DNA of 42,211 nt from an uncultured Nitrosomonadaceae bacterium (lineage in GTDB: Bacteria > Pseudomonadota > Gammaproteobacteria > Burkholderiales > Nitrosomonadaceae): positions 1 through 42,211 of the forward strand of contig CAJQRL010000033.1 of NCBI GenBank assembly GCA_905612245.1, in the 5' to 3' direction. The first letter of the stretch is position 1. Every line of letters starts with the position of its first letter. Below the pieces are notes generated by a model that was given only the letters and a program-made list of their open reading frames with translations, made no database searches and was not told the DNA's origin. Shown here in pieces: positions 40,538 to 42,211 of the stretch. The position numbers were made by a program, and so were the translations under genes.

Positions 40538-41180
40538 CTCACCTGAGAAAAAAGACATTGATCAGAGAGACCCTGATCAAATCAAGCGTGTACTGGAAGC
40601 GGCTTTGCTTACTGCTCAGGATCCATTGCCGTTATCAGAATTAAATAAATTATTTGATGGTGAATTAAGTACAGAAATCCTTCGAAAATTGCTTGAGGAA
40701 TTAAGAGAGAAATGGGCGGAAGGGAGTGTGGAGCTAGTATGTGTTGCTGGTGGCTGGAGGTTCCATACAAAATTAGAGGTGCAGGAATTTCTTAACAAGC
40801 TGAGTCCACAAAAGCCTCCTCGATATTCACGAGCTGTATTGGAAACACTTACTATCATAGCTTATCGTCAGCCAGTGACGCGTGGTGATATTGAGGAAAT
40901 TCGTGGGGTGTCAGTATCTAGCCCAATACTTAAAGTTTTAGAGGCGCGCGGCTGGATAGAAGCTATCGGACATCGTGATGTTCCCGGTAGACCGGTTTTA
41001 TTTGCAACTACTGAGGATTTTCTTAATGATCTTAATTTGCGCTCTTTAGAAGAATTGCCCCCGTTGGAAGAGCCGGGCTTGCTTGTTGAAGAGAAAGGAA
41101 GCTTAGAAATGCTACCGGTTCCAGAGCAAATTTCTAATTCCGATATCCCGGGAAAATTAAATTTTGACGATAGGGATTAA
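40503..41180 (+). CDS. scpB: Segregation and condensation protein B
   Basis: LETLTIIAYRQPVTRGDIEEIRGVSVSSPILKVLEARGWIEAIGHRDVPGRPVLFATTEDFL; 35-nt overlap with scpA. Confidence 0.95.
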   Translation: MLNQSIVLLPSNSPEKKDIDQRDPDQIKRVLEAALLTAQDPLPLSELNKLFDGELSTEILRKLLEELREKWAEGSVELVCVAGGWRFHTKLEVQEFLNKLSPQKPPRYSRAVLETLTIIAYRQPVTRGDIEEIRGVSVSSPILKVLEARGWIEAIGHRDVPGRPVLFATTEDFLNDLNLRSLEELPPLEEPGLLVEEKGSLEMLPVPEQISNSDIPGKLNFDDRD

Positions 41181-41275
41181 ATAAGGGCCGAAATTAAAAT
41201 TAGTATTTTTACCAACGAGAAAGAATAATTGATTTTATTTATTTCAACTGAGATATATGTATCAAGGGAAAATTT

Positions 41276-41899
41276 ATGCGTGCAATCTTAATTGCAAATC
41301 CAAAGGGAGGATCTGGTAAGACCACATTGGCAACTAACCTGGCAGGTTATCTGGCCAAACAGGGCCAGAGGGTTGTGATGTTGGACCTGGATCAACAAAA
41401 ATCTTCATTAGACTGGCTCTCATTGAGAGCTCATGAATTACCCACTATCTCCGGAATAGGTTCAGAGCAAGAAATATCTAAAGGAGATATGGAAAAGATT
41501 GACTGGCTAGTGTTGGACTCTCCAGCAGGAATAGAAGGAAAGTCCCTCGCTCTGGCCTTAAAGCTGGCAAATAAAGTAATCGTTCCGGTTCAGCCATCTG
41601 TATTTGATATGGTCGCTACACGTGATTTCATAAATCGGCTGGTTGAAGAAAAAACAATAAAAAAGAAAAAATCCTTTATCGGTATAGTTGGCATGAGAGT
41701 GGATCCGCGTACTCGCGTAGCATCTACTTTAGAACAATTTCTTCTGCAGTATGATTTACCAATTATCACTTATTTACGTGATACCAAGGTGTATGTTAAT
41801 GCTGCATTTAATGGGAAGAGTATTTTTGATTTACCTTTCCATCAGGCGGAGCAGGAGCTGACACAGTGGAAAACACTAACGCAGTGGGTTAAGTCCTAA
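41276..41899 (+). CDS. ParA-family ATPase (small ParF/MinD-like)
   Basis: Deviant Walker A KGGSGKTTLATNLAGYLAKQGQRVVMLDLDQQKSSLDW; VLDSPAG; no ParB follows. Confidence 0.93.
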   Translation: MRAILIANPKGGSGKTTLATNLAGYLAKQGQRVVMLDLDQQKSSLDWLSLRAHELPTISGIGSEQEISKGDMEKIDWLVLDSPAGIEGKSLALALKLANKVIVPVQPSVFDMVATRDFINRLVEEKTIKKKKSFIGIVGMRVDPRTRVASTLEQFLLQYDLPIITYLRDTKVYVNAAFNGKSIFDLPFHQAEQELTQWKTLTQWVKS

Positions 41900-42211
41900 T
41901 TCCAGCTAGGATTTATTCTGACGTAACTCATTGTAAAATTTAATGCTTATCATTCATGATAGGGCGTGACGCAATTTTGTCTAAAGACATAACAGTGAAT
42001 TAACATTAATTAGCTCTCGATCCTTATAATAAAATTTATTATTAAAAGAGTTTGTGCTGAAAGAGGTTGTTTTTTCATGGGTTAATTTATGGCCCTTGCA
42101 TCACTTAATAAACTGCTTGACTTGGGGCGCTTATCTCGGCTAATCTGCGGGTTGATTGTCGGCTAATAAAAGTGTCGAGAGCTATTCTCGTCACGAAGGT
42201 TTTGAAAGTCG

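Noticed and set aside
1-42211. CRISPR array, transposase, integrase, phage genes or toxin-antitoxin pair
   Set aside because: No regularly spaced repeats, IS-like proteins or typical toxin/antitoxin motifs seen on either strand.
1-42211. tRNA or rRNA genes
   Set aside because: No cloverleaf with GTTCGA-type T-arm or rRNA-like sequence recognised in intergenic regions; by eye only, tRNAscan-SE would be decisive.

Overview
AT-rich bacterial chromosomal window. Gene content and order (IscR-regulated suf operon, UbiE-UbiJ-UbiB, AddAB-type exonuclease pair, ScpAB) suggest a betaproteobacterium, possibly Nitrosomonas-like; that placement is inference only. Almost all of it is core housekeeping. 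In order: priA broken by an apparent -1 frameshift; a nine-gene minus-strand run iscR-iscA/sufA-sufB-sufC-sufD-sufS-sufU-nfu-argH followed by a fructosamine kinase; a divergent TetR/AcrR repressor and RND efflux operon (acrA-acrB-oprM); an Atm1-type ABC exporter; a PBP7-like endopeptidase; a Na+/H+ antiporter-like protein; an FKBP isomerase; DUF971-ubiE-ubiJ-ubiB; a thioredoxin-like 2Fe-2S ferredoxin; an alpha/beta hydrolase; an FdxA-type ferredoxin; an AddB/AddA-like nuclease-helicase pair; a PHP-domain protein, a Sua5/YciO protein, a site-2 protease, trpS, scpA, scpB and an orphan ParA. I found no CRISPR array, rRNA, tRNA, transposon or convincing novel defence island. The most useful observations are: (1) the priA frameshift in an A5 run, between the DNA-binding and helicase domains; (2) two near-consensus IscR type-1 sites placed over a near-consensus sigma70 promoter upstream of iscR-suf; (3) three overlapping palindromes between acrR and acrA; (4) an unlisted 39-aa membrane microprotein ORF upstream of fdxA; (5) a hybrid IscR/SUF/SufU/Nfu operon continuing into argH and a fructosamine kinase. 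No clearly undescribed system could be demonstrated from sequence alone.
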